Positions 8,797 through 17,202 are shown, numbered from the stretch's first letter. The stretch is 64,000 bases of DNA from DATBGO01 sp963695645 (GCA_963695645.1 CAVOHC010000015.1:62001-126000), one strand, 5' to 3'. Numbers and translations are program-made. The notes: generated by a model not told the origin, from the sequence alone.

Positions 8797-9017
8797 CTAT
8801 TCGTTCTTGGCCATCCATACGGCCCCAGCTGCCTCTTCCGCTGCAGTGTTGGCCGCCTTGGCGGCTTCCTCAGCAGCCCGGAAGGCATTGATCTCAGCCA
8901 TCAGCCGTCGGCTGGCCTCGGTAACGCGCTCTTCTCTGGCCCGCAGGCGGGAGTGCTGGCGGCGCAGGTCGGCGAGGTGTTCGGCGATGTCCTGGACGAG
9001 TACTATCGCATGTCAGC
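8797..9017 (-). pseudogene. 3' fragment of a coiled-coil protein without a start codon
   Basis: The minus-strand frame ending at TAG (8797-8799) encodes about 70 residues of Ala/Glu/Arg-rich helix, including DIAEHLADLRRQHSRLR and FRAAEEAAKAANTAAEEAA. It is closed upstream by a stop near 9017 with no ATG or GTG start in between. Codon usage is of the normal high-GC coding type. It looks like the C-terminal end of a gene cut off by recombination. The parent family is not recognised. Confidence 0.5.
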
Positions 9018-9080
9018 TCGACGGGCTCAATGCCCGATTTCGCTGGTGGAGGACGAGTCGAGTTGGTCCGCCTCGGCGGT

Positions 9081-9104
9081 CGGGATGGCCGGATTCGAAC
9101 CGGG
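9081..9104 (-). repeat. Copy of the tRNA-Pro 3' end (candidate attachment-site half)
   Basis: These 24 bases match the 3' end of the tRNA-Pro gene (14912-14935) with one mismatch and in the same orientation. They cover the T-arm and the 3' half of the acceptor stem. No matching D-arm, anticodon arm or 5' acceptor half follows on the minus strand, so it is not a functional tRNA. Direct repeats of a tRNA 3' end at the far side of inserted DNA are the usual footprint of a tRNA-targeting integrase. Confidence 0.6.
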
Positions 9105-9135
9105 CCGCCAGCTGACTTGACAGCGAAGAGCCCGT

Positions 9136-9192
9136 GCGGGTGAGGCCACCGTCGCCGAGCTCGCTGCGCCGTTCAGCGTGTCCCAGCCCGCT
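9136..9192 (+). pseudogene. Fragment of an ArsR-type helix-turn-helix regulator
   Basis: Nineteen codons read AGEATVAELAAPFSVSQPA, the helix-turn-helix core of ArsR/SmtB repressors. There is no start, and the reading continues in another frame into an unrelated fragment, so the gene is broken at both ends. It is one of several remnants between the dehydrogenase and the NHL-repeat gene. Confidence 0.5.
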
Positions 9193-9194
9193 TA

Positions 9195-9467
9195 CTGCGC
9201 AAGCTCCGCGGCAAGAGCCTCGCCGTCAAGCCCGGCAGGACGCGCCGCTACCACATCCCGCCCAAGGCGGCCCGCACCATCGGCGCTCTGCTCGCCCTCC
9301 GCGACCAGGTCATCGCCCCGATCCTCGCTGGCGTCCGCAGCCCCCGCCACGGACGCAAGCCCGCGCACTGGACGCTCATCGACCGCGACTACGAAACCCT
9401 CCGCATCGGCATGCAGACCCTCTTCCACGACCTCGGGATCACGCCCGTCACGCCTGCCGCCGCATAG
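9195..9467 (+). pseudogene. C-terminal fragment of a winged-helix-like protein
   Basis: The frame from about 9195 to TAG at 9465-9467 encodes LRKLRGKSLAVKPGRTRRYH, then a helical block (ARTIGALLALRDQVIAPILA) and DYETLRIGMQTLFHDLG. This resembles the C-terminal half of a winged-helix protein often found with actinobacterial mobile DNA. The resemblance is recalled, not searched. There is no start codon, and the frame joins directly to an ArsR fragment in a different frame. It is best read as a recombination remnant. Confidence 0.45.
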
Positions 9468-9656
9468 ACAACATTTTGTCGATCGGAGAAATGCAAGCTC
9501 CTAGCGACCAAGACTCGCTAGAGGCCGACCGCGCCGACCCCGGACAAATGGCCGATGTGGCCAAGGTGGGCTTCCCCTACCGTTAACCGAAGACGAGGCG
9601 GAGCACGCGCGGCCTGGGCCTGAGAGGCCCCAGCGGCAGAGGAGAACAGCGGTCCA

Positions 9657-11381
9657 ATGGCGAAGCATCCCAGCGGGGCGACAGGACCAGGAGTTGACCG
9701 CCTTATGGGCCAACCGGCAGTGAACGTCGACCGACAGCAGCCCCCTCGCATCCCGGCTGCAACTCGCCGGCACCGGCTCGCCCCGGTCGTCGCGCTCCTG
9801 GCTCTCTTTGGAGCCCTGGTGATGGCGCTACCGGCATCGGCGAGTACTACGCCTACCGTCGGCGACGTGTACATCGCCGACTTCGGTAACAGTCGGGTGG
9901 TGGAGGTCCCCGCTGGTGGCGGCCCCCAGACCACCGTGGGCAGCGTGAGCTTTTCCGACGCGGTGGCGGTCGATGCGGCCGGCGACGTGTACATCGCCGA
10001 TACCAATGACGGCCTGGTGGTGGAGGTCCCCGCTGGTGGCGGCCCCCAGATCACCGTGGCCAGCGACTTTCCTCAGGGGGTGGCGGTCGACGCCGCCGGA
10101 GACGTGTACATCGCCGATAACAATATCGGCCAGGTGGTGGAGGTCCCCGCTGGTGGCGGCCCCCCGACCACCGTGGCCAGCGGACTGAGCGATCCCTTCG
10201 GGGTGGCGGTCGACGCGGCCGGCGACGTGTACATCGCCGATGCCGGCAACAACCAGGTGGTGGAGGTCCCCGCTGGTGGCGGCCCCCAGACCACCGTGGG
10301 CAGCGGACTGAGCTCTCCCCACGGGGTGGCGGTCGACGCCGCCGGGGACGTGTACATCGCCGATGCCGGCAACAACCAGGTGGTGGAGGTCCCCGCTGGT
10401 GGCGGCCCCCAGACCACCGTGGGCAGCGGACTGAGCTCTCCCCAGGGTGTGGCGGTCGACGCCGCCGGTGACGTGTACGTCGGCGATACTGGCAACAACC
10501 GGGTGGTGGAGGTCCCCGCTGGTGGCGGCCCCCAGACCACTGTGGGCAGCGGACTGAGCTCTCCCCAGGGTGTAGCGGTGTTCGCTCCCCCGCCTACCTT
10601 CGTCACCGACACCGCGCCCGCTTCGGCCGCCGTCGGCGAGTCATATTCGTTCACCTACACTGCGGCCACACCCGCCGGTGAACCAACCGCGACCTTCGCC
10701 CTTTCCAGCGGTTCGCTTCCCCCGGGAGTGACCCTCGATCCGACCACCGGGGTCCTGTCGGGGACACCCACCACAGCGGGGACGTTCTCGTTCGTGGTGC
10801 AGACCCAGAACGTGGCGAATGCCACCCTCGCCCCCTCGACCACCGTCACGGTGGCGGCGGCGGCGCAGGTGCCCACGGTGAGCGCCATCAGCCCGACGGC
10901 CGGACCGACCAAGGGTGGCACCCCGGTCGCCATCACCGGCACCGGCTTTGCCCCGGGCTCGACGGTGGCCTTTGGGAAGACCCCGGCGACGGGGGTGACG
11001 GTCACCAGTGCCACCTCGATCAGCGCGGTCGCCCCGGCGGGGACCGGCACGGCGGACGTCACGGTGACCACGCCCAACGGCACCTCGGTCACCAGTGCCG
11101 TCGACCAGTTCACCTACGACATCCGCCCGAGCGTGCGCCACCTGAGCACCTACTTCGGGCCAACCAAGGGTGGCACCAGGGTCACGGTCACCGGGACGGG
11201 CTTCACCCCGGGTGCCACCGTGGAGGTCGGCGCCAAGGCCGCCACCGACGTGGTGGTGAACAGCGCCACCACGCTCACCTTCACCACCCCGCCCAACAAC
11301 CGCAGCGTCCGGGTAGTCACCGTGACCACCCCCGGTGGGGCCTCGGCTCCCTCCTTGCTCAGCTACTTCACCTACCTGTGA
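9657..11381 (+). CDS. Secreted NHL-repeat protein with Ig-like and IPT/TIG domains
   Basis: After a signal peptide (hydrophobic core LAPVVALLALFGALVMALPA, cleavage near ASA) come about six to seven NHL-type beta-propeller repeats of about 41 residues. Their units are GVAVDAAGDVYIADAGNNQV and VEVPAGGGPQTTVGSGLS. A putative Ig domain follows (SFTYTAATPAGEPTATFALS, GTPTTAGTFSF), then two IPT/TIG domains (ISPTAGPTKGGTPVAITGTG and a second copy). It is probably a surface or matrix protein. GAGGAG stands 12 bases before the ATG at 9657; ATG at 9705 is an alternative start. It lies inside a putative remnant integrative element and next to a convergent LuxR-type regulator. Confidence 0.8.
   Translation: MAKHPSGATGPGVDRLMGQPAVNVDRQQPPRIPAATRRHRLAPVVALLALFGALVMALPASASTTPTVGDVYIADFGNSRVVEVPAGGGPQTTVGSVSFSDAVAVDAAGDVYIADTNDGLVVEVPAGGGPQITVASDFPQGVAVDAAGDVYIADNNIGQVVEVPAGGGPPTTVASGLSDPFGVAVDAAGDVYIADAGNNQVVEVPAGGGPQTTVGSGLSSPHGVAVDAAGDVYIADAGNNQVVEVPAGGGPQTTVGSGLSSPQGVAVDAAGDVYVGDTGNNRVVEVPAGGGPQTTVGSGLSSPQGVAVFAPPPTFVTDTAPASAAVGESYSFTYTAATPAGEPTATFALSSGSLPPGVTLDPTTGVLSGTPTTAGTFSFVVQTQNVANATLAPSTTVTVAAAAQVPTVSAISPTAGPTKGGTPVAITGTGFAPGSTVAFGKTPATGVTVTSATSISAVAPAGTGTADVTVTTPNGTSVTSAVDQFTYDIRPSVRHLSTYFGPTKGGTRVTVTGTGFTPGATVEVGAKAATDVVVNSATTLTFTTPPNNRSVRVVTVTTPGGASAPSLLSYFTYL
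9842..10583. repeat. About 123-bp tandem repeats encoding NHL propeller blades
   Basis: The DNA units around 10257, 10380 and 10503 are nearly identical, including synonymous positions, while the first units (9850-10140) are more diverged. Such homogenised repeats point to recent duplication or gene conversion within the propeller. Confidence 0.85.
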
Positions 11382-11451
11382 GTCCTCCCCAAAGTTCCGA
11401 GCGGTGCGCTCTTGAGAGCAGGGGCGGGCCCGAGCCACTTCTTGAGGGACG

Positions 11452-14151
11452 TTAGTGACCGGGGGTGGCACGGGCCCGACCGAGGGGCTCGACGAACCCG
11501 TTGCGGTAAGCCCAGACCACGGCCTCGGTGCGGCCACGCACCGAGAGCTTGCGGTAGATCGAGCTGCAATGGTGCGTCACCGTCTTGGGCGTGAGCCCGA
11601 GCGCCAGACCGACGCCCCGGTTGGCGCGGCCGGTGGCGAGCAGCTGGAGCACCTCCCACTCGCGGGGGGTGAGGATCGTGCGCGCCCGGTGTGCCGGGCC
11701 GGCCCCGAGCGTGGCAGCGGAGGGCGACGCCGGGGCGAGGGTCCGCTGGAGCGAACGAGCGTAGGCCAACGCTTGGGACAGGGTGGCCGACTGGGGCGCT
11801 TCGGTAGCGACCACTGCTGGGTGCGCCGACCCGCCCGAACGCTCGACGGGGTCAGGAGCGGCGGGGGGCAGCTCGGCGACGGCGGCGCGGTAGGCGGCGA
11901 ACTTCCGCGGGGTGACCGACAGCTCGAGCACCGAGAGGAGCGGGCCGATTCCCTGGTGGAGCCCCGCCGCCACCTCCCGGTCGCCCCGCTGGACGGCAAC
12001 GATGACCAGGGTCATGATCGAGAGAGCGGGCCCGACGGTGTCGGTGCCGCCGAGTTCGCGTACGAGCGTGAGGTGCTCGATGCAGTGAGAGACGGCGCCA
12101 GCGAAGTCCCCGGCGATGGCCCGCTGGAACGCGCTCGTCGACAGGATGTAGGTCCGTGCCTGGTGGTGGCGGGTCTCTCGGCACAAGGCCAGGAGCTCGT
12201 CGACGGTGGGCATCGGAGGGAGCGACGCCCCCGCCGGTAGCTCCCCCAGCCCGAGCAACATCAGGGAGGCCAGGATGATGCTTCGCCGATCGTCGCGACG
12301 CTGCGCTCGGTCGAGGGCCCGGCCACCGAGGGCCAGGGCGGCGGCCACCTCGCCGCGCTGATGGAGGAGCATGGCGGCCACCGCCTCGAACCGGGCCAGT
12401 CGGCCTTCGTCGCCCCCCTGCTCGGCCAGGCGGCGCCCTTCCTCCAGGGCGGCGACGGCCCCGGGCAGATCGCCGGTGGTCGGGAGGGAAACCGTGGTGA
12501 GCTCGAGCGCCAGGAGGAGCGCCCGCTCGTCACCGCCGGCCCGGGCGAGCGCGGTGCTTTCCGCCAGGCGTTGGGCCGCCCATCGGGCGTGCCGAGCGGG
12601 GTTGGGGGTCTGACAAGCTAGGAACGCCGACCATGACAGCGCCCGGGCCAAGAGGGCGGCGTCGATCCCCTGCCGCCGTCGGGCCGCTTCGATGAGGTGA
12701 TCGAGGCGGCCGCGGGCGTGGGTATCGTAGCCCACGGCAATGAGGAAGGGGGCACAGGCGACGGCGAGCCGCAGCCCCTCGTCGGTCCGCCCCGCCGCCA
12801 CCAGACGGTCGAGCACCGCCGTGATCTCGGGCCACTCGGGTTCGAGCATGGCGAACGCCGTCGAGTGGTCACCGTCTTCGAAGCGAGCGTCCGCCTCGTC
12901 GCAGAGCACCTGGACGAAGCGGCCATGCCGTTCCCTGGTCGCGTCGAGGTCACCGTGGTGGGCCAGGTGCTCGCGCGCGAAGCGGCGAACCAATGGTGGC
13001 AGGTGAAAGCGCGGGAGCGCACCAGCTTGGGGGCACGGGTCGACCAGCCGGGTATCGACGAGGGTGCCGAGCGCGTCGAAGAGGTCGGCGTCGATATCGG
13101 GGCGCACCCGCTCGGGCGCCTCGCCCACTGCGGCCACACCAGCCAAGGAGAACGAGTCCTCGAACATGGCGAGCCGGGCCACCATGCGTTGGTCTTCCAC
13201 CGTGAGCAGGTCGTAGGTCCAGTTCAATGCCTGGCGCATGCTGGTGTGCCGGGCGGGGTGCGGGCCCGTGCCGCGGCGCAGCAGATCGAGACCGTGGCGG
13301 TCATGTAGTTGAGCCAGCAGGGCGGCGGGGGAGAACGCGGGGATCCGGGCGGCGGCGAGCTCGATGGCCAGTGGCAGGCCCCCCAGTTCATGGCACAGCT
13401 CGGCGACGGTCCGCACGGCGTCCTCGGTGAGGGCGAAGCCGGCGTCGGCCGCCATGGCGCACTGGGTGAACAGCTGCACGCTCGGTTGCTCGACGAGCGT
13501 CGTGGTGTCCGCCGTGGCCGCTGCTCGGTGAGCCAGCGGCCCAAGCCGGAACACCTGCTCACCGTCGACTCGCAAGGGGCCGGTGCTGGTGGCAAGCACG
13601 GTGAGGTGCGGCGACCGGGTCAAGAGCGCGGCGATCTCGTCGGCGGCGTCCGAGAGATGCTCGACGTTGTCAAGCACGGCAACGGAAAAGTCCGCCCCCT
13701 GGTCGGAGCGGGCTCGGCCGGGCACCGTGTGCTCGGTGTCGAACCGCCGCCGACGGGCCGCATCCAGCGCCGCGGGGATCTGGGCAGCACGGTCCTCGCG
13801 GGCCAACGGCACGAAGGTGGTGGTGACCCCGAACTCGCGTTCGACGGCCGAGGCAGCCTCGACGGCCAGACGTGTCTTGCCGACACCGGGCACGCCGGTC
13901 AGCGTGACCAGGCGCACCTCGGGACGGTCGAGGAGCCCGACCAGTCGGGCGAGTTCCTCGGCCCGCCCGACCAGGGGTGTCCGGGGCGTCGGCACCGGGC
14001 GCCTGTCCTCGTGGGGTTCGTGCCCCTGTTCGTCCTCATCAACATCGACTGGTTCCCCCACCACGCCTCCCGGGCCGGCCCCGCGACCCCACACTATCGG
14101 TGTGCTCCAAAGATAGGAGGGCGACAGCCACCCCGACCAAATGTCCCGCAT
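11452..14151 (-). CDS. Large LuxR-family transcriptional regulator with NB-ARC-like ATPase
   Basis: Domain order is as follows. An ATPase region (about residues 60-330) carries Walker A GVPGVGKTRL, Walker B-like VAVLDNVEHL and the GLPLAIELAAARI motif of STAND ATPases. A long helical, TPR-like middle (about 400-800) follows. A C-terminal LuxR helix-turn-helix reads TPREWEVLQLLATGRANRGV and LTPKTVTHHCSSIYRKLSVR. About 899 residues is normal for this class. Known family behaviour: ATP- and ligand-dependent transcription activation. The target is unknown, although the convergent NHL-repeat gene is a candidate. The start is uncertain: ATG at 14151 gives the longest form, and GTG at 14094, with GGAG ten bases upstream, is possible. 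It lies in the putative tRNA-Pro element. Confidence 0.85.
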   Translation of the reverse strand: MRDIWSGWLSPSYLWSTPIVWGRGAGPGGVVGEPVDVDEDEQGHEPHEDRRPVPTPRTPLVGRAEELARLVGLLDRPEVRLVTLTGVPGVGKTRLAVEAASAVEREFGVTTTFVPLAREDRAAQIPAALDAARRRRFDTEHTVPGRARSDQGADFSVAVLDNVEHLSDAADEIAALLTRSPHLTVLATSTGPLRVDGEQVFRLGPLAHRAAATADTTTLVEQPSVQLFTQCAMAADAGFALTEDAVRTVAELCHELGGLPLAIELAAARIPAFSPAALLAQLHDRHGLDLLRRGTGPHPARHTSMRQALNWTYDLLTVEDQRMVARLAMFEDSFSLAGVAAVGEAPERVRPDIDADLFDALGTLVDTRLVDPCPQAGALPRFHLPPLVRRFAREHLAHHGDLDATRERHGRFVQVLCDEADARFEDGDHSTAFAMLEPEWPEITAVLDRLVAAGRTDEGLRLAVACAPFLIAVGYDTHARGRLDHLIEAARRRQGIDAALLARALSWSAFLACQTPNPARHARWAAQRLAESTALARAGGDERALLLALELTTVSLPTTGDLPGAVAALEEGRRLAEQGGDEGRLARFEAVAAMLLHQRGEVAAALALGGRALDRAQRRDDRRSIILASLMLLGLGELPAGASLPPMPTVDELLALCRETRHHQARTYILSTSAFQRAIAGDFAGAVSHCIEHLTLVRELGGTDTVGPALSIMTLVIVAVQRGDREVAAGLHQGIGPLLSVLELSVTPRKFAAYRAAVAELPPAAPDPVERSGGSAHPAVVATEAPQSATLSQALAYARSLQRTLAPASPSAATLGAGPAHRARTILTPREWEVLQLLATGRANRGVGLALGLTPKTVTHHCSSIYRKLSVRGRTEAVVWAYRNGFVEPLGRARATPGH

Positions 14152-14307
14152 TGGACGCCGGCTCGGTCTTCGACGGGACGATCTGCAGCAGCGGGATCAG
14201 CTCGCCGGTTGTAAGAACCGGAACCAGCGAAGAAGATCCATTCCATAGGAGCGGTGCGGACGAGCCGCCCTGACTACTTTCAATGGACTCTTATTGCAGT
14301 CCGCAGA

Positions 14308-14439
14308 TCAGTCGTCCGCGAGCTTGGCGACCTGGGCATCGCGCTGGTCGATCTGCTCGGCCATCTCGTCCAGCGTCCGGGCTGTCATCGGCTGCCCGGA
14401 TGGGGCCGGCCGTCGCCGCTGCGCCGCCAGCAGACGAAG
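14308..14439 (-). pseudogene. Short coding-like remnant beside the GntR gene
   Basis: The minus-strand frame ending at 14308 reads TARTLDEMAEQIDQRDAQVA plus five residues, with strongly GC-biased third codon positions, so it looks like the end of a real protein. The only in-frame ATG near it (14388) would give 26 residues. The upstream part overlaps the leader of the GntR gene on the other strand. I cannot tell a very small gene from a truncated one. Confidence 0.3.
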
Positions 14440-14479
14440 CCTTGCAGCGCCGGGAGGCAGGGATTCCGACCTGCGGTAC

Positions 14480-14698
14480 ATGCGCGTCGCGAACGACATC
14501 GCCGCCCGCATCAAGTCCGGCGAGCTGACCCCGGGAACGCGGCTCCGCTCCGAGCTGGACCTTGCCGAGCACTACGGCGTGGCCTACCAGACCATTCGCC
14601 ATGCGATGAAAGTGCTCCGCGAACGCGGCCTGATCGTCAGCATCCAAGGCCGCGGAACCTTCGTGCAAGACCCGCGGCCGACCGCCCCGGAATCCTGA
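14480..14698 (+). CDS. Small GntR-type winged-helix regulator
   Basis: The 72-residue product is essentially one GntR DNA-binding domain: VANDIAARIKSGELTPGTRL, then RSELDLAEHYGVAYQTIRHA and LRERGLIVSIQGRGTF. No effector-binding domain follows. Short stand-alone GntR proteins of this kind are common near integrase and excisionase genes of actinomycete integrative elements, and this one ends 214 bases from the tRNA-Pro gene. The start is uncertain because no good ribosome-binding site precedes ATG 14480; the frame is open further upstream. It may be an intact small regulator or the N-terminal remnant of a longer one. Confidence 0.6.
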   Translation: MRVANDIAARIKSGELTPGTRLRSELDLAEHYGVAYQTIRHAMKVLRERGLIVSIQGRGTFVQDPRPTAPES

Positions 14699-14911
14699 CG
14701 CAGCACGCCTGGCCCCGGCGACCGCCGCTCCTGACAACCTCGATCTTGTTCAACGCGAACCGCCCGCACGACCGTCCGGCGAGCCGGCAAGAGCCGGTCC
14801 GTGCCGCCCAGTACCGCCAGCCGGTGTTCAAGCCGACGGTCAAATGACGGTCAGACGATCTTGGCAGCCATCCTGCCAGCCTCCGGCAAGCCCCTGAGCT
14901 GCACTTGTGGT

Positions 14912-14985
14912 CGGGATGCCCGGATTCGAACCGGGGGCCTCCTGCTCCCAAAGCAGGCGCGCTAACCAAGCTGCGCCACATCCCG
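14912..14985 (-). tRNA. tRNA-Pro (anticodon TGG)
   Basis: A full cloverleaf can be drawn: acceptor CGGGATG/CATCCCG, D-arm GCGC/GCGC, anticodon stem CCTGC/GCAGG with loop TTTGGGA, and T-stem CCCGG/CCGGG with loop TTCGAAT. The anticodon is TGG. CCA is not encoded. Its 3' end is duplicated at 9081-9104, so it is a likely integration target. Confidence 0.95.
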
Positions 14986-15148
14986 TCGGGCAACCCGTAG
15001 CCTACCGCGTTCCAACATCGCAGCCGCGCCGCAGCCGAGCAGCCCGCTCGGCCCGGCGGGCTGCAGGCGAGAGCGGTCACGCCGACCCGGCGCTGCGGCA
15101 GCCGCGTGCGACAGACGGTACGCTACGGCGTGACGGTCCAAGTGCCGC

Positions 15149-15219
15149 GCGGGCGTAGCTCAATGGTAGAGCCCCAGCCTTCCAAGCTGGTCATGCCGGT
15201 TCGATCCCGGTCGCCCGCT
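15149..15219 (+). tRNA. tRNA-Gly (anticodon TCC)
   Basis: The cloverleaf has acceptor GCGGGCG/CGCCCGC, D-arm GCTC/GAGC, anticodon stem CCAGC/GCTGG with loop CTTCCAA (anticodon TCC), and T-arm loop TTCGATC. CCA is not encoded. The 178 bases between it and the next gene (15220-15397) hold nothing recognisable. Confidence 0.95.
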
Positions 15220-15397
15220 CCCGTCAGGTTTGCGCTGCTCAGCACGCTACTCCGGCGCCGGTCCTGGCAGCGCGGCAAGGATCACCAGCCGGTCATCGTG
15301 GCACGGCAGACCCCGGATCTCCCGGCTAGCTCGCGGCGCTCAGCGGCCGGATGTCATCGAGGGACGTGTGGGCGCGTGGACCGAGCCGTTCTGAGCG

Positions 15398-15805
15398 CTA
15401 CCGCCCGGCCCGGGCTCTGGGGCTTCGGACGTTTAGGCCCACGGCCTCGACAATGAGCGCCCTCAAAGCTGCCTCAGGTACCTTCTCACCTTCACAGAAA
15501 TCGATGGCGCGGACGCTATTGCTGTCCAGGCGCGCGTTGAAGAGCTTCTTCGGGTCCTTCATCTGGGCACCCTTCGGAAACGTCAACCGTACGGCGTTCT
15601 TGAGCGTTTCGCCGATGCGTACGATGCCGTCGAGAGACCACACAGGCACTCCTTCGGGCCTAGAGGGCTTCTTCCACTTCACTTCCTCGATTACGGCTGG
15701 GCCAGCGCGCAGAACGACACCACGTAGTCGTGACAGCGTCTCGCCTCGCCAGTCACCTGATTTTCTGATGATGGCATCAATTTCCTGAGAAGCACGTCCC
15801 ACCAT
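15398..15805 (-). CDS. DUF1801 domain-containing protein
   Basis: The 135-residue product shows the DUF1801 pattern: an N-terminal helix (IIRKSGDWRGETLSRLRGVV), the Trp-Lys segment EVKWKKPSRPEGVPVWSLDG, then VRLTFPKGAQMKDPKKLFN. The family is small, cytoplasmic and of poorly defined function, related to YdhG/FrataxinYdhG-like folds. It lies 25 bases downstream of a second protein of the same superfamily on the same strand, so the two probably form an operon. Confidence 0.8.
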   Translation of the reverse strand: MVGRASQEIDAIIRKSGDWRGETLSRLRGVVLRAGPAVIEEVKWKKPSRPEGVPVWSLDGIVRIGETLKNAVRLTFPKGAQMKDPKKLFNARLDSNSVRAIDFCEGEKVPEAALRALIVEAVGLNVRSPRARAGR

Positions 15806-15830
15806 ATGAACCTCGTCCCTGCGCTCGCCC

Positions 15831-16271
15831 TCAGCTCACAGCCTTCTGTACGAGCGCGGCTACCTTTGCCTCGTCGGCCGCGGTCAACTCCACGAGCGCG
15901 AAGGAACTCGGCCACATCGTGCCCTCGTCGAGGTTCGCCTTGTCGCTGAAGCCCAGGGTCGAGTAGCGCGCCTTGAACTTGGAGGCGGGCTGGAAGAAGC
16001 ACACAACGTTGCCATCCTTGGAGTAGGCCGGCATTCCGTACCAGGTTCTCGGGACCAGATCTGGTGCCGTCGCCCTCACGATGGCGTGGACGCGTTCTGC
16101 CATTGCGCGGTCGGGCTGTGGCATCTCGACGATCTTCGCGAGTACCTCCCGCTCACCCTCGTCCGCGTTCTGGATCTTGCTGCGGCGAGACGCGGCCTTC
16201 CGCTCTCGAACATATTCCTTCATAGCGGCGCGCTCTTCAGCGGAAAAACCTTCGGTGGCGTCAGCGGGCAT
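15831..16271 (-). CDS. DUF1801/YdhG-like small protein
   Basis: The 146-residue product starts with a charged helical segment (SAEERAAMKEYVRERKAASR) and continues with a DUF1801-like core: VHAIVRATAPDLVPRTWYGM, PAYSKDGNVVCFFQPASKFK and YSTLGFSDKANLDEGTMWPS. It is related to, but clearly distinct from, the adjacent downstream protein. A single operon is likely, with this gene first. Its function is not established; iron-chaperone-like annotation occurs in the family, but nothing here shows metal binding. Confidence 0.8.
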   Translation of the reverse strand: MPADATEGFSAEERAAMKEYVRERKAASRRSKIQNADEGEREVLAKIVEMPQPDRAMAERVHAIVRATAPDLVPRTWYGMPAYSKDGNVVCFFQPASKFKARYSTLGFSDKANLDEGTMWPSSFALVELTAADEAKVAALVQKAVS

Positions 16272-16452
16272 CTTGGATGGTCCAGACAGTGTCGATATTC
16301 ACGGGATGTCGGTCAAGGCTGATTACTAGTCAGCCTGCGAGGTACTCTGTCTTCTTGCCGAACAATTGTACGCTCACGACTGGACCCGACACCTGAGGCG
16401 GCGCGAGAACAGTGCGCCGTAGCTGCGAGATTACGAGGGATCCCTAGACCGC

Positions 16453-16727
16453 ATGTCGGGCCGCAGACGGGCCAGACACCTCAGCGAACCGAGGGGCTTG
16501 ACCAGACTGGAGGCAGCTCCGGGCGAGTATATTCGCAGCTACGATCCGACACGGACCGTCGTAGATCTCATGCGACTGGGCCACCGCGTTGGCCAGCGGA
16601 CTGAACTGGCCGTGCTGCAACGCTATCTTCGCCGCCGCGACTCGCGGCCTGCTGAGTTGCTGGAGCGTGCCGCAGCGCTCCGTGTCCACGGGCCTCTTCT
16701 GCATGCTCTCGACGTTGCGAGCGCAGG
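16453..16727 (+). pseudogene. Remnant of an AbiEi-type antitoxin (type IV toxin-antitoxin)
   Basis: The frame encodes YIRSYDPTRTVVDLMRLGHR, then QRTELAVLQRYLRRRDSRPA and AAALRVHGPLLHALDVASA. This is the C-terminal half of actinobacterial AbiEi antitoxins, recognised by family pattern. The N-terminal winged-helix half is missing. A recognisable AbiEii-like start follows immediately at 16728, the order expected for an abiEi-abiEii operon. The frame is not stopped after VASA but reads on out of family, so the gene is decayed. Confidence 0.5.
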
Positions 16728-16915
16728 ATGGAGCGGCCCATGCGCGCATCGCTCGCCGGGAGCGCATACCTCGATTTGCGGAACCGCGCGCGAAAGAACG
16801 CCGTGGCACGCAGGTACTGCTCACGCTGTACATCGTCGGGCGCTCGCTCGCGCGCCACAGCGCTTCGGCGCATGCCAGCAAATTCGTGCGACCGCGGGCA
16901 CCCTCGGATACCCAG
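16728..16915 (+). pseudogene. Frameshifted remnant of an AbiEii/AbiGii nucleotidyltransferase toxin
   Basis: One frame from ATG 16728 reads MERPMRASLAGSAYLDLRNR. The expected continuation (a leucine-rich helix followed by residues before a nucleotidyltransferase core) appears in another frame from about 16802: QVLLTLYIVGRSLARHSASA, then HASKFVRPRAPSDT. The GG.D/E catalytic region is not recognisable. From about 16916 to 17202 I see no intact gene. The sequence supports a dead toxin gene; identification is by eye. Confidence 0.45.
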
Positions 16916-17202
16916 ATCGTCAGGTCAGCGCCGCTGCGGCATCGTTGCGGTACACCTTCCGAGCCCGCTCCAGCCAGAACTCCCAGGTCACAGCCCAGTC
17001 CCCCGCCGCGGCTGGAGTCCTCCGCAGTAGTAGCGGCCGGCCGCTGCATGAGCGCGAGTTGGTGGCGCAAGCCCGTAGAGCGCGCTTAGCCGCACCTCCA
17101 GGTGACCCGAGCCGAGCGGCTCGATTGCCTTGGTGTGCCGGTGGGTGACGTGGCCTGTGATTCCGAGGATTGAGCCCGTCCGCAAGGGTACACTGTCCGG
17201 CT

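Noticed and set aside
9071..9146. Possible tRNA gene on the minus strand
   Set aside because: Only the T-arm and 3' acceptor half are tRNA-like. No 5' acceptor match, D-arm or sound anticodon loop was found.
16444..17148. Intact genes of about 208-231 codons on either strand
   Set aside because: Neither full frame looks like one protein. The plus strand holds AbiE-like pieces in two frames, which fits a decayed locus better.
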